Assembly: GCF_000026365.1 (NCBI RefSeq)
Contig: NC_012990.1
Span: forward strand, 1 to 64,000
Direction of reading: 5' to 3'
Length of the DNA: 64,000 nt
Source: Zygosaccharomyces rouxii
Taxonomy: Eukaryota; Ascomycota; Saccharomycetes; Saccharomycetales; Saccharomycetaceae
Part shown: one piece after another, positions 19,597-30,447 of the stretch
Layout of the letters: each line of letters opens with the position of its first letter
How positions within the stretch are numbered: position 1 is the stretch's first letter
Position numbers and translations under genes: made by a program
Notes under the pieces: model-generated
Database searches by the model: none
Seen by the model: only the letters and a program-made list of their open reading frames with translations
What the model was told of the DNA's origin: nothing

Positions 19597-21327
19597 ATGG
19601 ATGGTGAGATTGCACAGCCTCTACTGACCAGAACGGTGTCTAGTTCAAACAAGCAGACAAATGCCGATAAAATCAATCAACATTATTTGTCCATCAGCCA
19701 TTCAGACGTTGGAGAATATAGAGAGGAACCCAATGATGACGAACAAGGAGACCTTGATGACGAGACTACTCCTTTGTCCCGCATTCCGCATTTATGGCTC
19801 ATTGAAGCAGCGTTGTACACAAACGTTTTTTTATCAGGTTTCGACAGCACCGTTACGGCATCTACATACCAAACCATTGGAAATGAGTTCAATCATATGG
19901 ACCTTTCTAGTTGGATCACGGCTTCCTATTTGATTACTTCCACATCATTTCAGCCATTATATGGGTCATTCTCTGATGTTTTGGGTCGGCGAAAATGTCT
20001 ATTCTTTGCAAGCATGATTTTTTCGATAGGTTGTTTGGGCTGTGGCATTTCAATTAATATCCTTTGGTTAAGTTTTATGAGGGCTTTCACTGGTATAGGT
20101 GGTGGCGGTTTGATCACATTGTCTACCATTGTCAATTCGGACATGATACCAACTTCTAAAAGAGGGATTTTCCAAGCTTTTCAGAACTTGCTCCTGGGGT
20201 TAGGTGCTATTTGTGGAGCTTCATTTGGGGGTGTGATAACCTCTTCCATCGGTTGGAGATGGTGTTTTCTATTACAGGTTCCGATTTCTCTAGCCGGCGC
20301 TTTAATTGGTCACCTTTATGTCAGAAACCAGGATGAATACGAAAGGAGAAAATCAAAGGAGTCTTCTCAGACTAAAGAGATGCTTAAGCATATCGATTTC
20401 TCAGGTGCGTTTTTGATCATCATCGGATTGACATTACAGTTAGTCTACTTGAGTCTTGGAAGTGCTGCAGATGAATCTGGAAACACTTGGAGTAGCCCGG
20501 GATTATCTGCCGTATTGGTAGCTAGCTTTATCGTTTTGGTATTGTTTGTTCTTACGGAAGAAAGAACCAGTGCCAGGGCCATTATTCCTTCGAAATTAGT
20601 CAGGAGTTTATTCAGTTTTCTGGTGTTAACAATAAGCGTCCTCGTTGGGTTTGCAAGTTATGCGTACCTTTTCACCTTACCTTTATTTTTCCAGGTTATT
20701 CTTGGCGATTCGACTGCAAAAGCAGGCTTAAGGTTAGCTATTCCATCAGTTTTCACACCAGTCGGTGGACTTATTGCTGGCATTTGCATGAGTAAGTTTA
20801 ATTGTTTGCAAACATTGCTGTATGTCGGAATCGCTTTTATGTGTTTGGGGAACTTTTTATTCTTATACATAGGAGCCGACGCTACGGATTCGCTAATAGG
20901 CTTCTTCTTGATTCCAGCAAATCTGGGACAAGGTATAACTTTCCCCAGCAGTTTGTTCACTTTCATTTTCGCCTTTTCGAAAATCGACCAAGCTACTGCC
21001 ACTTCGACGCTTTATTTATTCAGGAGTATCGGATCAGTTTGGGGAGTAACAGGCTCAGCTGGGATTGTTCAATTCTGTTTTAGTCACCACTTGGAAAAGG
21101 CCCTGGAAGGATTATTGGATGAAAGAAAGATAAGGAAGTTGATAAAAAAGATTACTTCTAATACTTCGTACATCAAGGAGCTTGAGGGGCCAGTAAAGGT
21201 GGCGGTGATCGAAAGTTTCGACACAGCAACTAAAAAGGTTCACCTAATCTCTACTTCTTTTTGCCTGGTTGCACTTATCTTGTGCGTAATTAAGGACGTT
21301 TTCAAACCTAAAACCACTAAATCGTAA
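19597..21327 (+). CDS. VBA-like MFS transporter (drug:H+ antiporter 2 family, 14 segments)
   Basis: This 576-residue transporter follows the yeast VBA (vacuolar basic amino acid) and SGE1 pattern. An acidic N-terminal tail precedes the first helix with LSGFDSTVTASTYQTIGNEF, a DHA2 motif. Motif A lies in PLYGSFSDVLGRRK, and motif C-like glycines in MRAFTGIGGGGLITLSTIV and GLGAICGASFGGVI. It continues with a total of about fourteen helices. Family members move basic amino acids into the vacuole or export drugs. The amino-acid permease next to it makes an amino-acid role plausible, but this is inference. The start is the first in-frame ATG. Confidence 0.85.
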   Translation: MDGEIAQPLLTRTVSSSNKQTNADKINQHYLSISHSDVGEYREEPNDDEQGDLDDETTPLSRIPHLWLIEAALYTNVFLSGFDSTVTASTYQTIGNEFNHMDLSSWITASYLITSTSFQPLYGSFSDVLGRRKCLFFASMIFSIGCLGCGISINILWLSFMRAFTGIGGGGLITLSTIVNSDMIPTSKRGIFQAFQNLLLGLGAICGASFGGVITSSIGWRWCFLLQVPISLAGALIGHLYVRNQDEYERRKSKESSQTKEMLKHIDFSGAFLIIIGLTLQLVYLSLGSAADESGNTWSSPGLSAVLVASFIVLVLFVLTEERTSARAIIPSKLVRSLFSFLVLTISVLVGFASYAYLFTLPLFFQVILGDSTAKAGLRLAIPSVFTPVGGLIAGICMSKFNCLQTLLYVGIAFMCLGNFLFLYIGADATDSLIGFFLIPANLGQGITFPSSLFTFIFAFSKIDQATATSTLYLFRSIGSVWGVTGSAGIVQFCFSHHLEKALEGLLDERKIRKLIKKITSNTSYIKELEGPVKVAVIESFDTATKKVHLISTSFCLVALILCVIKDVFKPKTTKS

Positions 21328-23053
21328 CTGAATTTGGCATATACAACTTTTATGAACCATTTCACGTTAATTTCTTCCTGATGCCATTGTCTTTTAGTTC
21401 CTGTATGTATTAGTTTCATGTAAAAGTGCCAAGCCGTTTTCGGCGGTAAGAACAAAGGAAAAACGAAATAACAAACAAACGCAATACTCGATAGACGTAA
21501 GTAAGCATATTGGTTATTCGTTGCATAGAATACCCTTTTCATCTCGCTTGAACATATTGTAGAAAATCTTTTCTTTTTTGGCCAAACAGTTCCAGAATCA
21601 TTATTCCTGATTCGTAGTTTATCTTCATGTTTCGTAGCCTCATTTCTCTAAAAGCATCAAGAGAAGCTGCATTTCGTAGTTAAACCGCTTAAACTGAAAG
21701 TTGTCGTACAATTCACACCGTAGGAACACATCAAGCTAACGCTATTGCCCCTCTTGATTTTCTTTGTCACTGTAACGCTCGGATATAACGCTAGAGTCTC
21801 TTGATCAATACAACTCAATACGACTCAAATCTGCAGCGAGAACGAAAGACACATCATACTGCTGCAGCGGTGGTAATGCGTTGTTTTTCTTGAAGAGAAT
21901 CCTAAAAGACACCATACAAAATCATGTAGCGGCTCATATTTTGAAAAGACCAATAGAACTTTCTCTCACAGGATTTAAGCTAGTAACGACTTTTTGGAAC
22001 ATTACTAAATTTTGTTGCACCTCCTCTCATTTATGGGTTGTATTGGATATATCTACCAAGTGATCGTTTTTGAAATGCAAATGTGTTATTTATCACCATG
22101 TCAACATTTTATGGGGAACTACGCATGGTTCTTTGGCTCCATTCATTGTTGGAACGCTGTGCATGCATTATTTGTTCAATCTAAAATATGAAAAAACTAC
22201 AGTTAATAGCAACTACTGTTGAGATCTATCATCTTCTGCTTCGAATAAACTACAGAAATGCCAACTTGGGGAAGGACAGGATTAACGTTTGTTTCGAACG
22301 CTTTTTTGTCTTGGGTAGATCGGAGATTCCCTCGTAGGAATTCCCTGCAGTATTAACTCCGAGATTTCGAAGAGGAATTCATGTTTAACTCTATATAGTA
22401 TCCATGGCTAGAAGCTTACAGTCGGAAAGAATAAAAATACCAGGCAACTTTTTTCCTTTCCGGCACAGCAGTTCCCCACAGAGGTGATTCTTGTTAGAGC
22501 TTACTTTTCGATCCTAAAATTAATAATCATAATCAGAGCTTGAATTATAAAATCCTGTAACAACCACCACTCCTCAAATTAGCATCGGCTGCTGGAAGGA
22601 CCCAATGAAAAGTAATTAGTAGTTGGTAATTTCCTAAAAAGAATATAAAGTTTAGGGAAGACTGTCATGCAAGAAAATGTTGCAATAAACACAATTAGGA
22701 CCGAACTGCGTCAAACTGCTAGCCATGTTATCTCAAAAATAATGTCTTCGCACAGTTTTCAATTCCATCAACACCGATTGAAACAACCTTATAATTGATT
22801 TTCATATTTCCTAACACGACAAGGACAATACATGGCTCCCGATGCAATACAGCAATTAGCTTCACCTCCGCGAGAATATATTGTTTTCATTAATGGTTTA
22901 AAAAAAAGTTTCTTCTGCCAAGTGATATAAGAAAGGACCTCAGAGCTTATGCTAGCACTCGCTTTCTATTAACATGTCAAATGTTACAGTCCGTCTTATA
23001 GCAACCAGAGATAATGAGAGTATATGCATCTGATATAATAAGTTCCTGCTGGT
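21328..23053. other. Long region without genes between two convergent MFS genes
   Basis: More than 1.7 kb between two converging genes holds no frame longer than about 100 codons, and those present look random. I see no tRNA, repeat unit or clear relic. For a yeast 3'-3' gap this is very long, so a decayed gene or an untranslated RNA could lie here. Confidence 0.5.
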
Positions 23054-24706
23054 TCAGTGAACAAACCTGAAATCCAATCTTTTATTTCCATCGTCAGTCG
23101 TCTCTATTGTGTATCTGAGTTTTTCCTCCTCAGTGAAGGCATTCCAAATCTTATCCTTTTGCTTATTACGATAAATGTAATAAAACTTCGTGAAAAGACA
23201 GGCCGCAATAGTCCCGAATGCGATACCAATCAAAGCATCGTTACCTTTGTGATAGAGCGGTTTATCCGGCGTTCTGTAAATATTTGCGGAAACAATACCG
23301 GCAGCTTGTGAGTAAATGTTTACCATAGCCGCCGAGACAGCGCGTGTCCTCACTGAATTTGAATTTGCAGAGCACCAACTTATACTGAGAGGCCATATAG
23401 GTGCGTGTCCCAATAAAACCGTTAGCAAGGCGTATGTTCCCCAGGTGTTCACTTGAGAGCCAGGCCAGAACCTTAGAGGAAAGAGACATGCCAAAATCCA
23501 TATTGGAGTTCCCATTATAATAAGTGACCTCTGGTTTACTATTTCAGAAAAATATCCAGCTAGCAACATGGTGATGACAGAGAGAACATTATATGGAATC
23601 GACAGCGCGTTTGTTTTGTAAGTACTAAACCCAAGCTTTCGAAGAGTCAAAGTCATATAGGTGCTCACTGGTGATGATCCAATATCCCCCAGGAATCTCA
23701 CTATATATATTGGCAGCAGATCATAATCCAACAGTGTTTTGAGGAGCTCCTTAGGGCTGACTGGTTGACGATTATGCATATCTCCCTTAGTCGGATCGTC
23801 CCTCAATACTCTGTTTACGACAATTTTTTCCTCCCGATCAGTGTACCATCCTTTTTTCCTATACCATGCTTTTGTTTGGGCAGGTGATGGGGGCATTTTC
23901 AAGAAAGACATGATGCCAATCAGCAATGTGAAAAGACCTTCAACCAGAAATAGCCATCTCCAAGACTGGTTCATGAGTCCACCCGTTTTAATTTTCAATA
24001 GACCAAAAGAAAGCAAACTGGACCAAACTGATGTCATAGGGTTAGCGATGTAGAATAGAGAAAGCCTGAAAGGTAATTCCTTGGAGGTAAAGAAATAGCT
24101 CATCCAAAGGCAAACATCGCAAATGAATCCTCCCTGTAATGCCCCTAAAAGTGCCCTTGTCGCATAAAACCCAGATTTTGTAGTCATGGAAGCTTGACAT
24201 ACCGACACAATACTCCAAAGGCACATTTGCGTTGGAATCCAAACATCAGCACCAATTTTTTTGGAAATAAGCTGCGATGGAAGTTCGGCAGCTAGGAAAC
24301 AAACCAGATTGATTGTATTCGCTGTATTATAATCATTTGTTGTCAAATTCAGGTTTTCCAACATATTGTCAGAAAGGGCTTGCGATATATTACTTCTATC
24401 AAAATCGAGCGCGGTAAACATAAGAAACGTCCAAAAGGTAACGTACCAGTCATTTTTTTTAATCACACGCTTTTCTTCTTTCCGAGTCCACGTAAAATCT
24501 GGATCAAACAAGTGGCGACACTCATATTGAGAGTTCTCATATATCGATGAATAATAATTAGCGATTTCCGGATCTGCGAAAACATTACTTGAAGCATCGA
24601 TACTTGAATCAGTGCTCAACTGCTCAATGTCTTCAGTAATATATTGTTTATCCTCATCGCTTTTTTGTTCCACTTCCTGCTGAGAGATTAACTGGCGTAT
24701 TCCCAT
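23054..24706 (-). CDS. SOA1/YIL166C-like MFS transporter (anion:cation symporter family)
   Basis: The 550-residue protein belongs to the allantoate permease (DAL5) branch of the MFS. It looks closest to S. cerevisiae Soa1/Yil166c, a transporter of sulfonates and inorganic sulfur compounds. Shared landmarks are DPDFTWTRKEEKRVIKKND before the first helix, FLAAELPSQLISKKIGADV in the second and third, and VNRVLRDDPTKGDMHNRQPV in the central loop. RTPDKPLYHKGND and the end KRLDFRFVH are also shared. Twelve membrane helices are expected, in the plasma membrane. A role in sulfur uptake is inferred from the relative. Confidence 0.82.
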   Translation of the reverse strand: MGIRQLISQQEVEQKSDEDKQYITEDIEQLSTDSSIDASSNVFADPEIANYYSSIYENSQYECRHLFDPDFTWTRKEEKRVIKKNDWYVTFWTFLMFTALDFDRSNISQALSDNMLENLNLTTNDYNTANTINLVCFLAAELPSQLISKKIGADVWIPTQMCLWSIVSVCQASMTTKSGFYATRALLGALQGGFICDVCLWMSYFFTSKELPFRLSLFYIANPMTSVWSSLLSFGLLKIKTGGLMNQSWRWLFLVEGLFTLLIGIMSFLKMPPSPAQTKAWYRKKGWYTDREEKIVVNRVLRDDPTKGDMHNRQPVSPKELLKTLLDYDLLPIYIVRFLGDIGSSPVSTYMTLTLRKLGFSTYKTNALSIPYNVLSVITMLLAGYFSEIVNQRSLIIMGTPIWILACLFPLRFWPGSQVNTWGTYALLTVLLGHAPIWPLSISWCSANSNSVRTRAVSAAMVNIYSQAAGIVSANIYRTPDKPLYHKGNDALIGIAFGTIAACLFTKFYYIYRNKQKDKIWNAFTEEEKLRYTIETTDDGNKRLDFRFVH

Positions 24707-25836
24707 TGTGATTGCACTGCTAGATTAGTTCAGAGAAAGACAAGGTAATTTTAGGAATACTACGAAGAATGCCGAGTTTTATAATTCATTCGGTATTTTA
24801 AGACCTCTCTTAGGATTTCCATGCCAATATCAACAGTACTGAGTATCATTTGACTTCGAGCACTATTCGTTAGTCTCGTCTTCACAGTTTTGACTTTTCT
24901 TGGTTTTAAGTATGGCTTTATCGGAAGACACCACGTCTTCACCGTCGAAAAAATAGTCATGTTTACCCCTTGAGATCTAGCAACGCTTAGAGCTTTGGCG
25001 GCTCTTCAGCGTAAGCAAACGAATCCAGTCACAGCATTCCAATTCTGCAGGATGATTTTCTTGCTAGCATAGCCGTTCTTGTTTTACATTATCTTCCAAA
25101 TCAATTCCTGCTGGAAAAGTATCGGCGGAAGCCCATAGGCACCTAATACGCTTGACACTTATCACGCTTCAAGATTTCCGAGAGTGTGGGTCCTTCAGAG
25201 ATTTTAGAGCAAAATATCTTGAACAGACATAATCTCTGGCTAATAGCGCTTTCATTTTGCAATACAACCAAATGACCTTTAGCCACATCACGACCGTCGA
25301 TAAGAACGGTGGACATGCTCTAGAGAGTTACTTGATTTAAAATGTACCAATGTATTAAGAGTTTCCTTAGAAGTGTTTGGGTGACCCTCGAGGTCTTCAT
25401 CAAATTGAAGGACGCATCTTTGTTTTCCTCTTGAAATTTCTTAGCTGCTTCTTAGGCAAACTTCTTGAATGCACAGTAAGTCTCCATATCGTCAGTTTAA
25501 AAACCACCTTAAGCTACGGGATTCAACTCCTTTCAACAAAGATGTACCTAAAGTTAGTCCATTGATCAGCTACAAACGCAATATGCTGAGGCCTAAAAGC
25601 TCATTCTGTGAAATGCTTTACAGCATGGATGATCACCCTTGTGATAGGCAAGTTGGTCCAACTTTTATTATTAACATCTCATATTTTTGAAGATACTTCC
25701 TATTATCTTCATCATATAAGGAAGGCGTAGGTAACCGACTTGAATTGATCACCAAGATTTGAAATCTTTCTTTTTTCTAATGCGTCTATAATACTTCTAT
25801 AAACATGCGTTAAGGTCCATGACTTTCCTACTTTCC
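24707..25836. other. Region without genes upstream of the SOA1-like gene
   Basis: About 1.1 kb holds only short random-looking frames. The first few hundred bases must carry the promoter of the SOA1-like gene; the rest is the 3' side of the short-chain dehydrogenase gene. No repeat or RNA gene was recognised. Confidence 0.45.
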
Positions 25837-26589
25837 TTAACCCAATCTCTTGTCGTCGTAGCTCACGTATTCACCGTTCAATTCGTTAGGAATTCCCTGG
25901 AGGGCTAAATTAGCATAAACTCTTGCTGGAATTTTGACATCTAAAAGAACCCCATTGGCTTTGAAATCGTTGAATAACTTTTGTGCTTCCGGTGTCATAC
26001 CACTAGGGCCATAGTTCTCCCTAATGCTATCTTGCATGCTAGTATCTACCACACCTGGAGCCACGGCGATGGCCTTGACGCCATCACACTCTTTTGAAAT
26101 GGTGAGCGCCAAATGATTTAAAGCTGCCTTTGACGCACCATAAGCACCCCAACCACTGAACCACATGTTGCAGGCATCAGAGCTGACGAGAACCAAGTTT
26201 CCCTGGCTTTTAATCAAGTGTGGCATAGCCAGTGTGGCCAGAGAAAGCACACTGAAGAAATTCACATCGAATAATTGCTTCCAGCCATCAACGTCAGCCT
26301 TTTGTACAGTTTGGACAGGTTCCAATACACCGGCATTAGCAACAACAGCATCAATCTTACCGGTCTTGTTTAATGCCTCTTGTACTAATGCACTAGCAGC
26401 ATTTTTATCTGTAACATCACCAACCACATAGAAGAACTTGTCACCAAACTGTTCTTTCAAACTTTTCAATGAACTTTCGGACCTAGCGATACCGGTTACA
26501 ACGGCATTCTCTCCAGCACCAATAATCTGTTCCACTATGGATCTACCAATACCTCTTGACACACCAGTTACAATCACAGATTTAACCAT
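25837..26589 (-). CDS. Short-chain dehydrogenase/reductase (IRC24/YIR035C-like)
   Basis: The 250-residue protein is a classical short-chain dehydrogenase. The NADP-binding TGVSRGIGRSIVE motif is at residues 8-20, NAG lies near residue 90, and the catalytic Ser sits in LVSSDACNMW. The YGASK active-site motif follows, then the APGVVDTSMQ block. The overall sequence matches S. cerevisiae Irc24 and Yir035c, benzil-reductase-like enzymes that use NADPH on diketones and other carbonyls. Length equals the family norm. S. cerevisiae carries two such genes side by side; here there is one. The physiological substrate is unknown. Confidence 0.88.
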   Translation of the reverse strand: MVKSVIVTGVSRGIGRSIVEQIIGAGENAVVTGIARSESSLKSLKEQFGDKFFYVVGDVTDKNAASALVQEALNKTGKIDAVVANAGVLEPVQTVQKADVDGWKQLFDVNFFSVLSLATLAMPHLIKSQGNLVLVSSDACNMWFSGWGAYGASKAALNHLALTISKECDGVKAIAVAPGVVDTSMQDSIRENYGPSGMTPEAQKLFNDFKANGVLLDVKIPARVYANLALQGIPNELNGEYVSYDDKRLG

Positions 26590-27261
26590 TTTTTATCGGC
26601 TTGATGCAGTCTAAGCTGAGCCGGATACTACGCTACTATCTTCTTGTAGTTCAAAGACTATCTTATATATGTGGAATTTCAACTAATTGTAACCTCGTCC
26701 CAGTGATGTCCATCTTCGTATGGCTGACTAAGACTCAATGTGTTATTAAATCACGCATTTCTTCTATATAGATGGCATTTCTGGGAAGTTCATGAAAATA
26801 AATTCCCTTTGTCACGAACTGAACTGGCATATGACCTCGAGCTAATAATAAACATACCTTCAATTCATGAGTAGTGGCAGTTACGATAATATTAATATAT
26901 GATGAAGTCTCAGTTCCAACTAGATCTGGAAAGGAACACATAATGAGGTATTATTGACCTAGCGTAGAAACATTTGTTGTAATGAACCAAGGTTCGATTG
27001 CTTGTGAAAGAATACGAATTGATAGCTAGGAGCACTAATATTTGATCATTGATCTTATCCTGGGGGATACAGATACTTATAAGTTTGGATCTCCTACAAA
27101 TAGTCCTTAACTGTGGTTATGTCTTCAACAATAGTCTTTACTAGTCAGTGATCTTTATGACTTAGAAGGTCCTTGGGCACATGAAATGTAACTTCATAAC
27201 TTATGAAGGTAATTGTCCTGAAGAGAGTTTGAACAATTTTACCCGAACAAGAATTTCAGGA
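26590..27261. other. Region without protein genes between the dehydrogenase and tRNA-Asp
   Basis: The first part is the upstream region of the dehydrogenase gene. A dispersed repeat copy lies at 26826-26932 (given separately). No other feature was recognised up to the tRNA gene. Confidence 0.5.
26826..26932. repeat. Dispersed repeat, copy B (possible solo LTR fragment)
   Basis: This copy matches 10355-10460 over about 105 bases and lies about 330 bp upstream of a tRNA gene, a favoured landing zone of yeast Ty elements. The complement of its right end begins gttggaactgagac, which recalls the start of Ty LTRs. Target-site duplications were not found, so solo LTR remains a guess. Confidence 0.4.
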
Positions 27262-27333
27262 TCCGTGATAGTTTAATGGTTAGAATGGGCGCTTGTCGCG
27301 TGCCAGATCGGGGTTCAATTCCCCGTCGCGGAG
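27262..27333 (+). tRNA. tRNA-Asp (anticodon GTC)
   Basis: The 72-base sequence folds into a complete cloverleaf without an intron. The acceptor 5' strand tccgtga pairs with tcgcgga at the 3' end, and the D arm contains the tagtttaatgg A box. The anticodon GTC is at 27295-27297 in loop cttgtcgc, and the T arm contains ggttcaattcc as B box. It is almost identical to S. cerevisiae tRNA-Asp. The CCA end is not encoded, as normal for eukaryotes. It reads aspartate codons GAC and GAU. Confidence 0.97.
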
Positions 27334-27341
27334 TTGTACTA

Positions 27342-27346
27342 TTTTT
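27342..27346 (+). terminator. RNA polymerase III terminator of tRNA-Asp
   Basis: A run of five T residues begins eight bases behind the tRNA 3' end, the usual stop signal for RNA polymerase III. Confidence 0.8.
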
Positions 27347-27894
27347 GTTTCGATTAACGTCGAGATGTGGGATTTGATTAGTCCTCGCTAGTACTGATAA
27401 TTCTCATTACCTACCCTAAAGTAATGCCCTGTTCTTTTTTTTTACATGATGTCTGTCACAATAGTTCTTTCTGAAATTTCTTCATCCTCTGTTGGATGGG
27501 TGCACGTCTTTTAAACCAGGCATTACCCAACGCATTAATAGCGGGATAGCTAAGTGAAATACACTTTTATGAAAGCCATTATAATTAAAGTCCGTTATTT
27601 TATTTATGAATTTGGAAACAGTTATTCTATATAAAGTTCGTTTACCGACCAAACTTCACATTTTAAAACATCAGTGTCGAAGAGAAATTTGATTTTAATA
27701 TCTTCTTGCACTTGAAATAGGGTCCCTAAATTTCATTGTACATCTTTCGTTTTTTTCTTTCCTGTTATTATCCGGATGTTATTTTAGCTGCATTAACTCT
27801 TCAAATCTTGGTGTGTGGTACCCGAAGGTACAACTATCTTGCGCGGGCGAGCTGTCTAATGAATGCCATTGATGAGAAAAGAAAAGTGTCAGCT
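27347..27894. other. Region between tRNA-Asp and the 3' end of ARG81
   Basis: About 550 bases without a convincing frame. It is the downstream side of both neighbours, and I see nothing further in it. Confidence 0.5.
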
Positions 27895-30447
27895 CTACGA
27901 TAGCATCAAATTCATCTCCCAATCACGATATACAGAATACCAACTATCGCCAGATTCCCCATTCCTTTTACGCCTCCAAACTTCAAACATGATTTGTCTA
28001 GCACCCCAATACGATCCCATCCCACTGGACGCTAGAGTAGCCGCCCATTTCCTAAATTCTTCTTGAGTCTCCAATTTTGTACTGGCACAACCAGCAACGA
28101 ATCCTTGCCATATGAGAGGCACTATTCTAACTTTTTTGAATAGTATCAAATTACTCATCAGTTTAAGATGTGTTAAAACCTTCTCCACATACATTTGTAA
28201 AGATGAATGATTCAAATCCTTGACCATAGTATGGTAATAGATGAATAAACCGTAATAAAAACTGGATGTATGATGATGGAGACCTTCAATTGTATCATTG
28301 ATAAATTCCTCTGATCCTTCTTTGAGACACTTCCATTCTGATCTCCACTTGAAAAGACGTTTCTCGAACCTTTGACAAAGACTTGCGAAATGCCTTGGAG
28401 TGGTCATATTTTTCAATCTGTAGTATTCTTTGTGTCTTGCAAGTTTAACACAGTCGGAAAATAAGAGAATCAACGATTGAGGTAATCCATAAAGTGCATC
28501 CGTGCTCATGATATCTTCTACAGTGACCATTCTTTCATCTGAATACGCATAACTTTCACTGGCAATATTTTTGAAAATAGGAGTGCTTACAGAGCTACTC
28601 TGTGCCATATTACTATCCTTAACGAATCCTATTTGAATTTTACCATCATATTTGACAAATTCCCTAAAAGATCCTTCTTCAGAACCGCTAACGGGACTTG
28701 GGTCTCTTAGTGTATTGAAATCAAAGCCCTGTTGTCCATCATCATTAGTATCCCGATCTTTATTTTCATCATCGTTAATCTCTTGATCCGTGACCTGGTC
28801 TAGAGCGGTGCTATCTTGAATTAATTTTAGAAAAGAGAAAATTCTGTGCAAAGTTTTAGCCTTTTCGGAAATCTTTGGTCTTGCTTTCATTCTAGCCTTA
28901 ACGAAATTTTCACAAATCGTTAGGTGTTGTTGGCAATCAGCCATGGTCCCCCATACTACATCGATAGAATTCATGGAAAGAATCGCGGTCAACACGTCTT
29001 TATACCTTTCTTGTTTAACTGTATTACTGAGACATATTTTGAGAAAAGAGGAGGCCTGCTTCCTAAATTCGATCCCCAAATTGAGATAAAATTGCATCTC
29101 CGGTGAATTCTTCACGAATTTACTCTGTAGATTAAAGCAGGAAACCGCTAGCAGGGCATTTAGCAAAGAATTGCGAGAATTGGCAGTATAACCCATACCA
29201 GCTAAATCACCTACAGCTTTCAAAGCTCTCGGGAAATATAGTTTTTTCCAAGGATTTTGATTCAGAGCGACTACTGTCATGAGATCTGCAACATTTTTAT
29301 AGTAGTAATTCAACAGAAATCGAGTCAATCCATGTATTTGGACTCCTGTAGTGGGTAACTGTAAAAAAGGATTTTGAGAGCCAGGAACGTTAAAGATTCT
29401 AGGATCTGGTAATTGCGAATCTACAACTTCCATAGCAGGCTTAGGCATCTTAGAATCTAATAACGTGCAGTCTATATCGATTTGATTCCCCAATGGTACA
29501 ATTGGCTCCATACTGGAATCTTTATGCGAAGGTGTAGCAACTTTTTCCACATCGAGTGACGGATGCCTATGAAATAGAAGACGTAATGCCCGTGATAATG
29601 CTGCATCATCACCACTAGTGGAGAAAAAATCATTTGGTTCTTGAATCGCACTACCGATACCTTCATCTAATGGCGCTGTATTATCTTCAAATTGAAGATC
29701 CATAATGGGGAAGCCTTGAAGTGCAGATGCTGAAAGTAATGCATCATCTCTCAATTCTTTTGAAATCCACTCATGATTATTGGGAGTTGCATAAGTCATA
29801 TCGAGTATTTCTTGCTCATCCATAACTGGGGCTGTAGATGGAACAGAAGCAGGTGCCGTCTGTGAATTAGAAGATTCAATAGCTGGTTCTTGCCGTTCAA
29901 CCGGTTTTTCCATCTTTCTCCTCTTTCCCTTATTCTTACCGTAATTCAAAAGTGCATCATCAGTACCTTTAAATACGCCAAATTTCTTTATAATCCAAGT
30001 CCTGTTATCAGCAATTTTCTCCAATGGTGGGTTGTGAAGCGTACTTAATTCATCATCCATGTCTTCATAAAATTCGTACTCTTCATCATATCTAACAAAA
30101 TCAATATTTCTTCTCTGATACTGAGGTTCATCGTTACTGGCACCGCTGGTATTGTCCTGTGCGTTACCTTGCGCTGCTGATATGGGTACACCAAATTCGT
30201 CAAACTGAAGAGGCTTGGACCATCGCAGCTTAATATCATAACCACCACATACTAATCCTGATTTTTCACACCTCTGACAATGAGGACGTCGAAGATCACA
30301 TTTGACTTTCCTTGATCTACATGTCCAACAACCCGTAAAAGTCTTACCTCTCTTCGACTTTGTGCCATTTTTCAGTCTATTTCCATGATGAGGATTTACT
30401 ACCAGATCTGACACTCCTGTAGTAGATGTTCGTGTTCTTCTCTCCAT
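27895..30447 (-). CDS. ARG81: Arg81/ArgRII-like zinc-cluster transcription factor of arginine metabolism
   Basis: The 850-residue protein has a fungal Zn2Cys6 cluster at residues 40-67 (Cys 40, 43, 50, 57, 60, 67, spacing 2-6-6-2-6). A linker, KLRWSKPLQFDEFGVPI, is highly characteristic of Arg81. S. cerevisiae Arg81 (880 residues) is the arginine sensor of the ArgR-Mcm1 complex, which represses biosynthetic and induces catabolic arginine genes in the nucleus. Acidic low-complexity stretches (about 130-150 and 590-610) flank a long fungal-specific regulatory region. It is divergent from TAF13, exactly as YML099C and YML098W are in S. cerevisiae, which supports orthology. Confidence 0.95.
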   Translation of the reverse strand: MERRTRTSTTGVSDLVVNPHHGNRLKNGTKSKRGKTFTGCWTCRSRKVKCDLRRPHCQRCEKSGLVCGGYDIKLRWSKPLQFDEFGVPISAAQGNAQDNTSGASNDEPQYQRRNIDFVRYDEEYEFYEDMDDELSTLHNPPLEKIADNRTWIIKKFGVFKGTDDALLNYGKNKGKRRKMEKPVERQEPAIESSNSQTAPASVPSTAPVMDEQEILDMTYATPNNHEWISKELRDDALLSASALQGFPIMDLQFEDNTAPLDEGIGSAIQEPNDFFSTSGDDAALSRALRLLFHRHPSLDVEKVATPSHKDSSMEPIVPLGNQIDIDCTLLDSKMPKPAMEVVDSQLPDPRIFNVPGSQNPFLQLPTTGVQIHGLTRFLLNYYYKNVADLMTVVALNQNPWKKLYFPRALKAVGDLAGMGYTANSRNSLLNALLAVSCFNLQSKFVKNSPEMQFYLNLGIEFRKQASSFLKICLSNTVKQERYKDVLTAILSMNSIDVVWGTMADCQQHLTICENFVKARMKARPKISEKAKTLHRIFSFLKLIQDSTALDQVTDQEINDDENKDRDTNDDGQQGFDFNTLRDPSPVSGSEEGSFREFVKYDGKIQIGFVKDSNMAQSSSVSTPIFKNIASESYAYSDERMVTVEDIMSTDALYGLPQSLILLFSDCVKLARHKEYYRLKNMTTPRHFASLCQRFEKRLFKWRSEWKCLKEGSEEFINDTIEGLHHHTSSFYYGLFIYYHTMVKDLNHSSLQMYVEKVLTHLKLMSNLILFKKVRIVPLIWQGFVAGCASTKLETQEEFRKWAATLASSGMGSYWGARQIMFEVWRRKRNGESGDSWYSVYRDWEMNLMLS

